Shown: in pieces, positions 40,728-51,487 of the stretch | Numbering within the stretch: position 1 is the first letter of the stretch | How the letters are laid out: every line of letters begins with the position of its first letter | From: Apostichopus japonicus | Taxonomy: Eukaryota > Echinodermata > Holothuroidea > Aspidochirotida > Stichopodidae | Direction: 5' to 3' | DNA length: 64,000 bases | NCBI RefSeq assembly: GCF_037975245.1 | Contig: NC_092562.1 | Location: 8,597,001-8,661,000, forward strand | Program-made: the position numbers and the translations under genes | Notes under the pieces: generated by a model | Databases searched by the model: none | The model's input: only the letters and a program-made list of their open reading frames with translations | What the model was told of the DNA's origin: nothing

Positions 40728-41688
40728 TTTTGATGTTGAATTGGGAAGTTCTTGATTACGTTATGTACGCATGTGTGTATATATATGTACATATACGTGC
40801 GACCAGTGCATCGTGATTGGCATACACGGCCTTATTCTGTTTATTTTCATAAGGAAAGGCCGAACAGAAAGCAATCTATATAACCAATTTTAAGAGCGGC
40901 GTAATTTCACACTTGCAATTTACTAATTCTTTTCCTCAAATTATTATCAATTTTCTATATCTTTACAATAGTGAGTATTATTTTTGACTTATTTGTCATT
41001 TAATAAATTTAAAAAAAAGCAAAACATCTTTTTTATATAAGTACACAGTTTTAGAATGTGATAAATACGTATTTTTATGTAAGATCTATTTTTTTTTTAC
41101 GGTGGCCTAGTAGGGACCCAGCGAAACATAAATAGTATGCCAATTATGTCCTTGCTAATTTGTTTTAACGAAGTATTGACTTTGTTATTACTAATTATTA
41201 ATTATAATAATTAAAATAATTCTAATAATAAACATAACACACACAGTGAACCAAACATACAAACAAAACAATAATGTAATGTTGTGTGTGCACTTTTTGT
41301 AGTAGATGTTATTAGTCAGCTATAAGTGGAGAACACTGGTTGATAAAATGAGATGTAAAATTAATTTCATAAATGTAACCGTGCTCCATATTGGAGAGAC
41401 AGTGATGTTAAACATATACTATCCTTTTTCAAAGTTTTCCCACAAAGGTTTTGCTGTCAGACTTACGAAGCTATAGAAATCTCTGACTTTCACCAATAAC
41501 TGAAAATATCAACCACAGAAATGGAACTATTGAAGTCATCTTCAAATTGGGGTTAATCCTAGTCCGACATTCTAAAGACAGTGTAATTACCCTGTACGAC
41601 CTGTATTTTGTGCTTCTAAGAATTACGAGAAGAGATGAATGAAATATGTGGGAAAAAAATCTAACTTCTGGGGGTCTTTGCTCTTTAG

Positions 41689-41860
41689 ACCTAATTTTGC
41701 GCGTGAAAAACTCACCGAAGGACCAAAGTATGCATGGAAATACCGCATGGCTCGCACCATGCAAACACTAGGGATTCGCCCTGCACTACAAGCGAAAAGT
41801 TATACACCTTATAAAAGAAATCTTCTATATGCCCGTCTCACAACATTATCCCATTCTTGA
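41689..41860 (+). CDS. Candidate terminal exon, unrecognised
   Basis: A good acceptor (TCTTTGCTCTTTAG) precedes an open segment reading PNFAREKLTEGPKYAWKYRM and then a basic tail to TGA at 41858. The residue mix is protein-like, but no partner exon or family was found. It could be an old transposon remnant. Confidence 0.22.
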
Positions 41861-42669
41861 CTTGCCATCTTCCACCCTTGTAAATTAAAGGAAAAGCCCT
41901 TCTTGGACACTCCATGTAAAAAAAAAAAACATTATAGCTATGAGGTTTATAGGCAAACGTATGCACGGGAGGGGGGAGGGGGGGGGGTAAAGAGAACGTA
42001 TTCAGGTATGTGAAATCGACATTGCATGAATAGGTAAGACTGGCCTCAGACTTGGACTCGTGGTGCCTGGACTCGAATTTGAAGCATACTCGGCCTGCGT
42101 AAGACTCGACTTGGATCTGATCTGCTAGACTCGACTTCATCCCTGATTATAGTCAATTCGCATGTTTAACATCCTTCTTCGTTTTAGAATCAACTGTATG
42201 CATCTGGACATAACTTTACGTTTGATGGACCCTTTAGTCCAAGAGAAAGTGTGATGAAAAACAGATTTTCAATTGCTAGACTTACAGGTCAAAACTGTAA
42301 CATTATAAATCTCTCACAATAATCAGACCGACATCCGAAGTCACTGTTTCAAGAAATATAGCATCGTGTTATAACACTTTCACATTCGTACTGGCAAAGC
42401 ACCCTGAAGGACAAATTGTCCTACCAGTGGGGGGGGGGGGGGACACTAGTCCAAACGCTTTATCCAACATAAACCTCACTTTTAAATTGTTTGCCCGCAG
42501 TCGCCAAACACGAAGTCACATACAGTTGGCATCAAACAGTTGTATGATAATTAACAAATGTTTATGTCAATACCTGTATAGCCCCATCTCTTTGTCAGGG
42601 AATTTTATCCTCGCAAACAAAATTTTCTGTATGTTTCAATTGAACTTTTTTATGTTGCCTAGACGTATT

Positions 42670-43007
42670 ACCATCCATTGGCGTGCGCATGATTGGAAAT
42701 TGGAGGGGGGGGGGGAGGGGAACTTAAAACACCCCCGTCCTATTATGGTAGGGGCTCAACCTTTGGGGCAGGGCCAGATTCGAATGAAGGAAATTATAAG
42801 CCGACTTTTATGTAAGGGGGCACTGGGGGGTCCCCAGACAGAAACAAAGTTTTAAACGTCAAACAGTGCTTTCTGAGCCATATTTAGATTATAATTTAGG
42901 TCTATGTAAGAAGCTCTAAAGGATGGATGAATGCAAATGTTCCCGACTGAACCATTTTACCCCGACTGACGATGTTTGCCCCGGCCCCTTTGCGCACGCC
43001 ACGACTA
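42670..43007 (+). mobile_element. Probable hAT-like MITE fragment
   Basis: TTGGCGTGCGCA near 42678 and TGCGCACGCCA near 42994-43004 form inverted ends. A G run lies just inside the left end. No clear target duplication, so the boundaries are approximate. Confidence 0.4.
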
Positions 43008-43142
43008 TACTTCCTTATGTATTGTACACTTACATCCCCGTGCACGGTCAAAACCCTATCAAACCCTCAACAATTTAGGAATCTAAAAAACCAATTAAGT
43101 CAATACTAAGGAGTAGCAGCTAGGATTAGGAGTATATATGGA

Positions 43143-43383
43143 GGAGTGTTAGCTCAGTGGTTAACGCCGGTGCATTTCAATCATAAGGTCCCCGGTTCGA
43201 GTCACTCCGCAGATTAATGTATGTTGTCCAGTTACAGAGTTGTTGACAATTGACAATTCATAATCATGGACGTTAAATATGAATGTAAGAGACTGACTTC
43301 GGTCGGCTTGCGGCTTTGATATGCCAACGAGGCTTCTTCGCGAGTTCCTGCTTGCAGGAGGATCTAAATACGTACATACGATT
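43143..43383 (+). mobile_element. tRNA-derived SINE, copy 2
   Basis: The full-length head starts GGAGTGTTAGCTCAGTGG and the B box reads GGTTCGAGTCACTCC. The body matches 34046-34291, with a 14-bp internal insertion (TATGAATGTAAGAG region). It ends near GTACATACG. Confidence 0.82.
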
Positions 43384-44233
43384 ATGGTTTGGGGTTATGA
43401 AATTTTGAGGGGCGGAAGTTGGCTGTGAGACGGAAATGCGGAGGGTCGAGTATATAGGTTTGTCTACGTAATACAGTAATGGCGCCGTTACGATGAAATA
43501 GAGGGAACTGGTCATTATTTATGCTTTCGCCATTAACGCATATCTTCACCAGAAGCAATACAATAGTCAGATATACCCGGTTAGTTGAGAAGCTATAAGA
43601 GCGCACATGCATGGTGGAAATTCTATGCCCAAGAATGGTTTTCGCAAACTTTAAGGGAAGTCATATAAACTTTAAGGGAAGTCATATAACCTCGGTTTCG
43701 CTCGATTTTGATTGTTTCCCACTCTACATGGTAAAATGGTTCGGTCGTTACCGTATAGTGACGAGGTTTCGACGAAATCTTGATCTTATCGTCAAAATAG
43801 CTTTCATTTCCACATAAAGAAATATTTGATACACTAGATTAGCTCGAATATTCTGGAAAAAATATACTAATTAAAATGAATTACAACTCACGGGTATATG
43901 TAGCCGCTGCTCACACAGTTGTTCCTACTTGTTGAAGAAATCCTAGCATGTTCATTATCTACAATCTTACGTTAGGCCCTTAACTAGATACATAGGGCAC
44001 AAAGCCTAACCGTCTATATCGTTTATCATGCTAATTTTGATTAGACCAAACTATTGGGGATACAGATGGCTTTAAAACAAATGTTTGAGCTCACAGGGGG
44101 CAGGTACTCCGAGTTGGAGGGGCACCAACAGTTTATGGAGGGGTACCGATATGCACTTTCAAGTCTTGTTCAGGTAAAACATTTTCTTGAACATTTTTAT
44201 GACAAATTAAGCCTATAAAAAGCGAAAAGGTGA

Positions 44234-44905
44234 AAAATTGCTGCAGTTTCAATCGAAAGGCAGTTTCATGCCTCTAGAATTCAACCCCTTTACTTACTTC
44301 AAAAGAGAGCCATTCGTTATATTTGTAATGCGGATTACCTCCAGCATACAGCACCTCTCTTTACTACTCTTAACGCTCTTAGTATCTATGATATAAATCG
44401 TTACTACGTTGGTATTTTTATTTTCAATTGGTTACATGATAATGCTCCGTCGACTTTTCGCAACTATTTTCAGTTACGTAACGATCCTTATCCCAACCGT
44501 GCGCCAAATCAATTGACTGTTCCTTACTTTAGACTTAGGTCTGCACAACTTGGTATTCGTTATGTCGGCGTAAAACTTTGGAATTCCCTCCCTACTACTA
44601 TTACTGGTTGTAAAACTCTGAACACCTTCAAAAAACGTCTTAAAGAGTATCTTATTTCAAACTATCATTGATTTTGTATTTCCTTTCTTTGCCATCTTTG
44701 TTCTGTTTTCTCTGTATACTTAAGCTTTCTTTCTATATTTTATATGTAAAGGGGTGTCAACGTAAATAAGCTCTGCAGAGCTTCTTGTTGGCACTCCTCA
44801 ATCTCTTGTTCTCTTGTACATTTACCCACGTCTATTGTCATAATTGCATACTTTAATGCGAGAGATTGAAATAAAGTCTTATGAATTGAATTGAATTGAA
44901 TTGAA
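44234..44905 (+). pseudogene. 5'-truncated LINE: C-terminal RT tail, 3' UTR and TGAAT tail
   Basis: Open from 44234 to TGA at 44669. From about 44273 it reads SRIQPLYLLQKRAIRYICNA, then YLQHTAPLFTTLNALSIYDI, then ...IRYVGVKLWNSLPTT... and FKKRLKEYLISNYH. The LLQKRAIR / HTAPLF / G-LWNSLP / FKK-LK--L pattern is the C-terminal region of CR1/L2/Jockey-like LINE ORF2 proteins. About 200 bp of 3' UTR with AATAAA (44870) and a (TGAAT)n tail (44881-44905) follow. The 5' end is truncated, as expected of target-primed retrotransposition. Confidence 0.82.
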
Positions 44906-45626
44906 AGGTACATAACAGTAATGAGACAACCAAGATACCTTTATTGATTTGTATATGAATATGATGCAGGTACTTGGAATATAAGTCAAAACCCACTCAT
45001 ATCACATCTGCAAAACGGTTTTGGATAAAACTTTTATCAGATTTGTCTCTGTATACTTTAAATGGACGTATCAGATTGTCCAAATGGAAACTACTACAGT
45101 TTATACATACTAGCAAAAATAAAAGTCAACATGGAAGAAGAATGAGATATCCTCTCTAAAAAATATTCAATCTCTCCCTGCCTGCCTCCCTCCCTCCACC
45201 CCCCCCCCCATTAAAATGGTTATATGCTTCTTCTTTCTTAAAGATATCGCTTAAAAATGATTGGCATGTTGTTTCTAACTTTTACAATGTACAATCTTTT
45301 ATTGAAGAATATTGAAGTTACAATGGAACAAGGCACCATCAAAGATGTAGGCATATCAACGTGTATTGCAGCATTTTCAGCAGTCTGCAACAGTACATTG
45401 TTGTCTACTTATATAAGTAGTCTCTTTCTTCTGTAATCAGGCGCGTAGCCCGGGGCGTAATTTTTTTTCCTAGGAGGGTTAGGGGCAATTATCATATGTA
45501 GGCGTATCCAGACCCTCACGCATGCGTGTTACTCGTAAAAAGTTTATAGCTAGTAGTCGTACATACAGTGTGTGCGACGCGATTCACGTTTTGCACACAT
45601 GCATACGTATATGCGTTCGTGCAACA

Positions 45627-45692
45627 ATGGAGACCTGTTCGACTGACAATCCTTGCGACAATCTTCAGCTGAAATCTTGCCCTAGATTAGAG
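45627..45692 (+). CDS. Candidate first exon inside the composite element
   Basis: ATG at 45627 opens 22 codons (METCSTDNPCDNLQLKSCPR then LE) ending at a donor GAG/GTAAAG in phase 0. It could splice to the phase-0 candidate exon at 47471. The frame also extends upstream. Very tentative. Confidence 0.2.
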
Positions 45693-45820
45693 GTAAAGTT
45701 ACTCGATACAATTGCATATAAAAAAGTAATCATCTCACCTAGATTTTAGAGACAATGTACGGATATCATCTGTCGTCATCAATGTGCGCGACGGACATTA
45801 ATTTAATGGTTTGGTTAATG

Positions 45821-45853
45821 CAGGGAGTTGTTATGGAACCATTACAACTCCCT
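45821..45853. mobile_element. Ultra-short near-palindromic insertion, 33-34 bp (site 1)
   Basis: CAGGGAGTTGTTATGG...TACAACTCCCT, nearly its own reverse complement, between GGTTAATG (45813-45820) and GGTTAATG (45854-45861). If a terminal G is counted as element, the duplication is 7 bp (GTTAATG). Confidence 0.75.
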
Positions 45854-46310
45854 GGTTAATGTTAACCTGCTAGCCTACATTACATGTATTTCTAGCTTCA
45901 CGGTAAACATTAATGTTACGGTAAACTTTAAAATTCTGTACATGATACTAATATAGTAGGCCTACATACAAACTAAAGCCTGCTCTATGAACTATCAGTC
46001 ATTCGGTACTTTATCTGCTTTGCAACATTTTTTAATTGTACAAGTGAAAAATAATTATGTGATGATATTGAGGGTGACGATTTGATCGCGCTTTAATTTG
46101 TATTTCTTTAACCCGCGTCCCATCACTTATTTTCTTCAATTCTCACTTGGTAGTCCTTGGCCAAAAAGCAAAGTGCATTACGTGTAAAACTGTACAGCGG
46201 AGATCTACTGCTTTGTACAGCGTACATACTGCCCACGTAAGCCCAGGCCCCCACACGTGTATTACAGCGATCGTATTGCAAGCCGTTTTAACATTTACCT
46301 CTCTATTCTA

Positions 46311-46726
46311 CTTAAGTAGAATTAATTCCACTTAAGTAGAATACAATTAAGCTTAAGTGAAATGAATTGCACTTAAGTAGAATTGCATTTTACTTAAGCT
46401 TAATTGTATTCCACTTAAGTGGAATTCATATTAGCTTAAGTTCAAACGGTCTTTGTCTACATCGTATTTTACTTAAGTAAAATACAATTCTACTTAAGTA
46501 AAATACAATTCTGCTTAAGTAAAATTCAATTCTACTTAAGTAAAATGCAATTCTGCTTAAATAAAATTCAATTCTACTTAAGTAAAATGCTATTCTACTT
46601 AAGCAAAATGGCTTTTCAATTTCACTTAAGCTAAATTGCATTTTACTTAAGTGAAATAGAATTACGCTTAAGTGAAATGTGATTGGTCAATCTATTTCAC
46701 TTAAGTAAAATGCAATTTAGCTTAAG
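46311..46726. repeat. CTTAAG palindrome array, left arm (18 sites, mainly 21-bp spacing)
   Basis: CTTAAG starts at 46311, 46331, 46352, 46372, 46393, 46414, 46435, 46472, 46493, 46514, 46535, 46577, 46598, 46625, 46646, 46667, 46700 and 46721. A CTTAAA variant at 46556 fills one gap. Most steps are 20-21 bp. Typical unit: CTTAAGTAAAATNCAATT plus 3 nt. Many sites extend to longer palindromes (TTTACTTAAGTAAA, TCTACTTAAGTAGA, TTCACTTAAGTGAA). Confidence 0.97.
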
Positions 46727-46847
46727 TAAAATGTGATTGGTCAATCAGTATATGCTACTCATTGCGTCACTGTACTTGCCGCGAGGTCCGACTCTGTATA
46801 CTATTTTAGGTACCTCACCACGTGTTCATCCGCTCAATAGGTTTACC

Positions 46848-46872
46848 GAGGGAGTTGTTATAACAATTCCCT
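46848..46872. mobile_element. Ultra-short near-palindromic insertion, 25 bp (site 2)
   Basis: GAGGGAGTTGTTATAAC...ATTCCCT lies between perfect GGTTTACC repeats at 46840-46847 and 46873-46880. Same core as sites 1 and 3. Confidence 0.75.
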
Positions 46873-47058
46873 GGTTTACCATTGTCAGAAAAGAGGTAAA
46901 AGTACCTAACGTAAAGCTTCCTTAAGCATGTTATCATTTACTGTCATCGTTTTTTCTACCTTTATATGAAAGAGCATAATTTTAAGTACAGATGGTGTGA
47001 AAATAGGGAGGATCGAAGGTGATATAAACCATTTAAAAAATCTTTGGTTAAATATTGA

Positions 47059-47265
47059 TATTACTCCGAACGAGCAAATGGAAGGGTTCAGTGTGATAAA
47101 CTTGCTCCTCTTCTAGCTCATAATCTAAACGGTCATGATATGGAAGTTTGCAAGTGCCATGGTAGGCCACTAGAACACAGATATCATGTGGTGGGTAGGA
47201 TATACCAGATGAAAACTTCTATCTATGCTTTGGCAGGTCTTGAAAGTGATGAGTTTAGTGTGTAA
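47059..47265 (+). CDS. Open coding-like segment of an unrecognised family, inside the composite
   Basis: 68 sense codons between TGA (47056) and TAA (47263). It reads YYSERANGRVQCDKLAPLLA, then HNLNGHDMEVCKCHGRPLE, then HRYHVVGRIYQMKTSIYALA and GLESDEFSV. Conservation with the split remnant at 25586-26297 supports real coding ancestry. A CxC and a CxHG cluster (CKCHG) are visible. There is no ATG near the start, and a donor-like GTAAGT overlaps the end (47262), so it may be an internal exon. Confidence 0.4.
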   Translation, partial: YYSERANGRVQCDKLAPLLAHNLNGHDMEVCKCHGRPLEHRYHVVGRIYQMKTSIYALAGLESDEFSV

Positions 47266-47470
47266 GTCAATGGAACAATTAATTGTGATGCGAGACCTAT
47301 AGAGTTACGTTCAAGACGTACTAGTTACGTAAGCATTTGCGGCCATTCCCCCATTATGTGATACTTATCCAGCTTTCGTTGTGTATATACGAACATAACA
47401 CCATACTTAGCAAATGAAGCAAAGCTTTGTTTATCACTGAGTCTGAACGTTAGACATTTGGTAAATGCAG

Positions 47471-47647
47471 CCAGCCAATAAATCGTTGCAAACTGTTGCT
47501 GATGCAGTTGGAAAAGCACTTTTGAGGGCAAGGGAGCGACTACAACAAGACATACCACCAATCAGTGGTACTAGTAGTAGAAGTATCACAAGGCATGGTA
47601 CCATGCATGTAAACATTGCCCCCAGACCAACCACTTCTCCGCACGAG
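47471..47647 (+). CDS. Candidate internal exon inside the composite element
   Basis: Acceptor AAATGCAG before 47471 and donor GAG/GTAAAT after 47647, 59 codons, phase 0 at both ends. Reads PANKSLQTVADAVGKALLRA, then RERLQQDIPPISGTSSRSIT, then a tail ending TTSPHE. The helical, charged start looks protein-like. No family was recognised. Confidence 0.3.
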
Positions 47648-47685
47648 GTAAATGTTATAACGGCTTGCCATATCCTTCAATTCCA

Positions 47686-48168
47686 CTTCAGCTAAATTGT
47701 ATTTTACATAAGTAGAATTGAATTTTACTTAAGTAAAATGCAATTGTATTCTACTTAAGTAAAATACAATTCTACTTAAGTAGAATACAATTTAGCTTAA
47801 GTTAAATTCAATTTCACTTAAGCTTAATTGTATTCTACTTAAGTAAAATACAATTTTACTTAAGTAAAATGCATTTAGCTTAAGTGAAAAAGAATGACAA
47901 TTTTACTTAAGCTAAATTGTATTCTACTTAAGTAGAATTGTATTTTACTTAAGTAGAATAAAATTAAGCTTAAGTGAAATTGAATTTAACTTAAGCTTAA
48001 AAGAAAGCGGTAATTTTACTTAAGTGGAATACAATTAAACTTAAGTAAAATGCAATTCTACTTAAGTGCAATTCATTTTACTTAAGCTTAATTGTATTCT
48101 ACTTAAGTGCAATTCATTTCACTTAAGCTTAATTGTATTCTACTTAAGTGGAATTAATTCTACTTAAG
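47686..48168. repeat. CTTAAG palindrome array, right arm (21 sites, mainly 21-bp spacing)
   Basis: CTTAAG starts at 47728, 47754, 47775, 47796, 47817, 47838, 47859, 47879, 47906, 47927, 47948, 47969, 47990, 48019, 48040, 48061, 48081, 48102, 48122, 48143 and 48163. Decayed sites CTTCAG (47686) and CATAAG (47707) lie at the inner end. The outer part is the reverse complement of the outer left arm, including the 20/21-bp step pattern. Confidence 0.97.
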
Positions 48169-48926
48169 TAGAATAGAGAGGTAAATGTTAAAACGGCTTG
48201 CCATACGATCGATGAGTAACGCGTGTCTATGAGTAACACGCATGCGCGAGGGTTAGGATACGCCTATATATGATAATTACCCCTAACCCTCCTAGGAAAA
48301 AAAATTACGCGCCCGGGAAGGGGGCGAAGGGGGCAGCCGCCCCCCCCCCTGAGCATATATTTTTAATTTGTTTTTTAATGTTTTTATGATATCGCCAGTA
48401 TTTCCAAAGAGAAAATGCTAAGATGCAACTTACAAGGCCTGGGAAGTGCCATTTCCAGCGATCTGGGAGGCATTTTTAGCCAAACTACTCGTGTACGCTT
48501 CGCGCCAACTATGGTGGCGCTCCGCTAAGATGGTTTGCAATGCATGCCGAATCTACAGTTTCGCCCCTCCCTTGGCAAATTCCTGGCTACGCGCCTGTCT
48601 GTAACATTATATTGTTTTCATTTTGTAAGTCAACGCCTTCGGTGATGCATGGTGATTTACATGTGCATATTTTAAGTTGTCATGACACACAGTTTATCAC
48701 TACATAACCTAAGAAACTTAAGGATGCATACATTTACCACAAACATTTCATCTTCATCTTCATCATCATTTGCTTGGAAGGTACAACAAGGACCTTTTCG
48801 TGTTGCATTTTATGCTTCTTATTCAGTAATTTCATTATTAGCAGTTAGGCCAATGTAAGCAAACACAAAAGCAGACTGTCATCTCATTCCCAACAAAGTT
48901 TGTTATCACCGTTACTTGAGTTGAAT

Positions 48927-49407
48927 CAGCGACGTAGCCAGGAATTGGCGGGGGGGGGGGGGGGCAAATTTTGCAATTGATTTGGGGGAGGGGTCTAAGG
49001 GGAGGGGGTGTCGATTGCTAGCTTAGCTTCATAACATGCTGTTCGTGCGACAACTTATGACGAATCATAGAAAGGATTAGAACGCTCGTTGTCGTCGTCG
49101 TTGTGCATACGGTTCGTGACACTCCATCTAATGCTGTTAGGTAGGATATATGTATTTTATTACGCATTGGCCAACAGTAGGCTTGTAATAGGCTATAGGC
49201 TAAATTTAGCTAATTGCATCTGCCAAACTAAGTAGTTGAATCAGTAGGCCTGAATGTTACTACGAATATAATGGGGTTAACGGAGCTGGCGAGTATCAAG
49301 ATCAAAAGAGCACTGACAAAATGCCCTGCAAAAAAAACAACAACAGTTTTTAACAATTTTTCGACATTGAAAGGGGCGGGGAGTTGCTCCCCCTGGTTAC
49401 GTCCCTG
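48927..49407. mobile_element. hAT-like MITE, 481 bp
   Basis: Ends are CAGCGACGTAGCCAGG and CCTGGTTACGTCCCTG. Flanks are AGTTGAAT (48919-48926) and GGTTGAAT (49408-49415), an 8-bp duplication with one mismatch. G runs near the left end. It lacks the common cassette and any transposase. Confidence 0.75.
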
Positions 49408-49415
49408 GGTTGAAT

Positions 49416-50720
49416 TCTACTTTACTATCCTAGTAATTGGATATCGCCTATACCTAGTATACTACTTTAGCTTTAATATAACGATAACTTTATAGTTATA
49501 GTAGTAGACAGTACTAGTTAACTTATAGCTAGGCTATAGGCAAGCCATATATGCCATCGCCCATGTGCGTCACTGCCAGTGAAATACCAAAGGACAGACG
49601 CAGTCTAGCGGTAATCTAATACTGATCGATGAAAACTTCGGTTACATCATACGAGTTGTATATTTATATAACCTCATCTCAGTTTCTTGGAAGCTTGAAA
49701 ACGTCGTTAATAGCGCTGTATGATAATGCTTCCGTAGATAGGTACTGTTATGTGTTGTTACGTCCTATCAGTACAGATCGAGCATGCTGAGTAACGTACT
49801 GTTTCGTGGAAGGTTTTTTTTAATAGAAACATGACAAAGATTCTGTTTCGTTTTCCATTCCGAACACGTATACTCTTAGAAGTGACTCACAATTCTGTGT
49901 ATTTATTATTTTTATTTTTAGGACTTCTTACAATATGGAAAGTTAATTGGGCAATACATTGCCTAACGTTAAGATTCTACGTAAAATAGCAGTGTAGGTT
50001 GATGCTTTTGTGTGAGCTCTTACCACAAACATAATATGGAACGCAAAACGTTTTCACATCACAACATCAATTTATATCATCACAAGATGTATTTTGACAT
50101 CACTATTCACAACTTCAATTGATATCGTCAAAACACGCATTGTAACATCACAGCGTATATTTATTTTCGTCATATATGATAAATCTGCCATATCAAGACG
50201 TATACCCGTATGTTTGCAACGTCACAGCATAAATTGTTAACGTCACAGGAGATGTTTGTTATTACTCATTAATTTTACATCGTCACACAAGACATTTATT
50301 AATTTCACCACTACTATATTTGCCATGGTCACTGTAACAGTTGTGGCATAGTCATATAATATGTTCCGTTTTAGCGTTCCATACTATACTGGGTTTTTTC
50401 AATATCTCTGCCATGCCAATAACAACGCGCGTAAATGCAATTATACCTACATCATATTGGAGACTGGTAACCTAAATTTTACTACTGCACAACTTCTCAT
50501 CACAACCAGAGTTAACATTGTCACATACAGAGTTTACATCACATATATAGTCACATAATATTTACCGCTAATGCGTCCATATACTGCTATCGGTACATTG
50601 ACAGATAGCCTATACAATTGAACAGCTATGCAGACACAAAAAGTCCGATGTTTAACTTTTGTGTTGACTTAAATATAAACCTCCTTAATTAAGGAATCAC
50701 TACTACACCAGGGACTTTTT
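49416..50720. other. Intergenic stretch with a degenerate CATCACA-rich region
   Basis: About 50040-50340 shows irregular repetition of CATCACA, GTCACA and TTTATTAACATC-like phrases at roughly 25-30-bp intervals. This suggests an old minisatellite. Otherwise nothing was recognised. Confidence 0.35.
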
Positions 50721-50730
50721 TAGATGTGAT

Positions 50731-51210
50731 GTAAAGTTTGGTATTCAACCCAATAATCGAAAGTATCGGATATAGATCTACTCGTATTACTAACCACTCT
50801 GCTTCTTTGATTGACAATATTTTCACAAATGTGATTAATGTTGACTTTAAAAGTGGATATGTTATAAATGTTGTAAGTGACCATCTCCCAGTGTTCAGAG
50901 TAATTGATTATAATATACAAAGATGAAAAGAGAGTGAATTTATATTTACCAGGAAAGTAGATGCATCTATGACATTGCTCCATCAAAAGTTAAACCAGGA
51001 AACACGGGATTTAGTATACACAGCCAATGACGTACATAACTCATATGATCTTTTCATCAACATTATATACTGAACTTAATAATGAATGTTGTCCTATAAG
51101 AAAAAAAAAACCGATTTAATCGAAGTGTTAGAGAAAGGCCATGGACTACAACTGGTTTGAAAAATGCATGTCAAAAGAAAAAAATATCAATAGAAAAAAA
51201 ATATCGTATA
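50731..51210 (+). pseudogene. LINE endonuclease remnant (AP-endonuclease C-terminus and linker)
   Basis: Reads STRITNHSASLIDNIFTNVI, then SGYVINVVSDHLPVFRVIDY. The TRIT--SA-LIDNIFTN and SDHLPVF motifs are hallmarks of the apurinic endonuclease domain of CR1/L2/Jockey-like LINEs (SDH holds a catalytic His). After a stop it continues with KVDASMTLLHQKLN and, shifted, RPWTTTGLKNACQKKN, typical of the linker to the reverse transcriptase. Stops and frameshifts show it is dead. Confidence 0.78.
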
Positions 51211-51487
51211 TGAAATATCGCACGATTCAACCCTTAATGAATTGAAATTTAGATTCAAACTAGTGAAGCGTTTATGTGTGATAATACCTATTGTTACATA
51301 TCCTTTCTTTTCCCATTGATCTCATTGTGTTGTTTACTAGTAAACATTTTCTTGATGCGTGTATAGTCATATCCTGGTAATGATCGAGAGAGCGTATAGA
51401 GGATTAATAAGTATTACACTTCTGTTTTCTCATTTTCTCAGTAGTATGTAAACATGTAAATATTACTTGTATATGTACACACTAGTC

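Larger units (their letters stand above)
45438..48597. mobile_element. 3.16-kb hAT-like composite containing a long inverted-repeat element
   Basis: Ends are CAGGCGCGTAGCC and CTGGCTACGCGCCTG. Flanks are TCTGTAAT (45430-45437) and TCTGTAAC (48598-48605), an 8-bp duplication with one mismatch. The right 290 bp match the small MITEs (cassette at 48420-48535). Inside, about 45450-48310 is an inverted-repeat structure. CGTAATTTTTTTTCCTAGG / CCTAGGAAAAAAAATTACG start the arms, and GCAAGCCGTTTTAACATTTA pairs with TAAATGTTAAAACGGCTTGC further in. Two CTTAAG arrays follow, flanking a roughly 0.95-kb unique core. The left arm carries about 700 bp of extra sequence (45547-46250). Confidence 0.75.
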
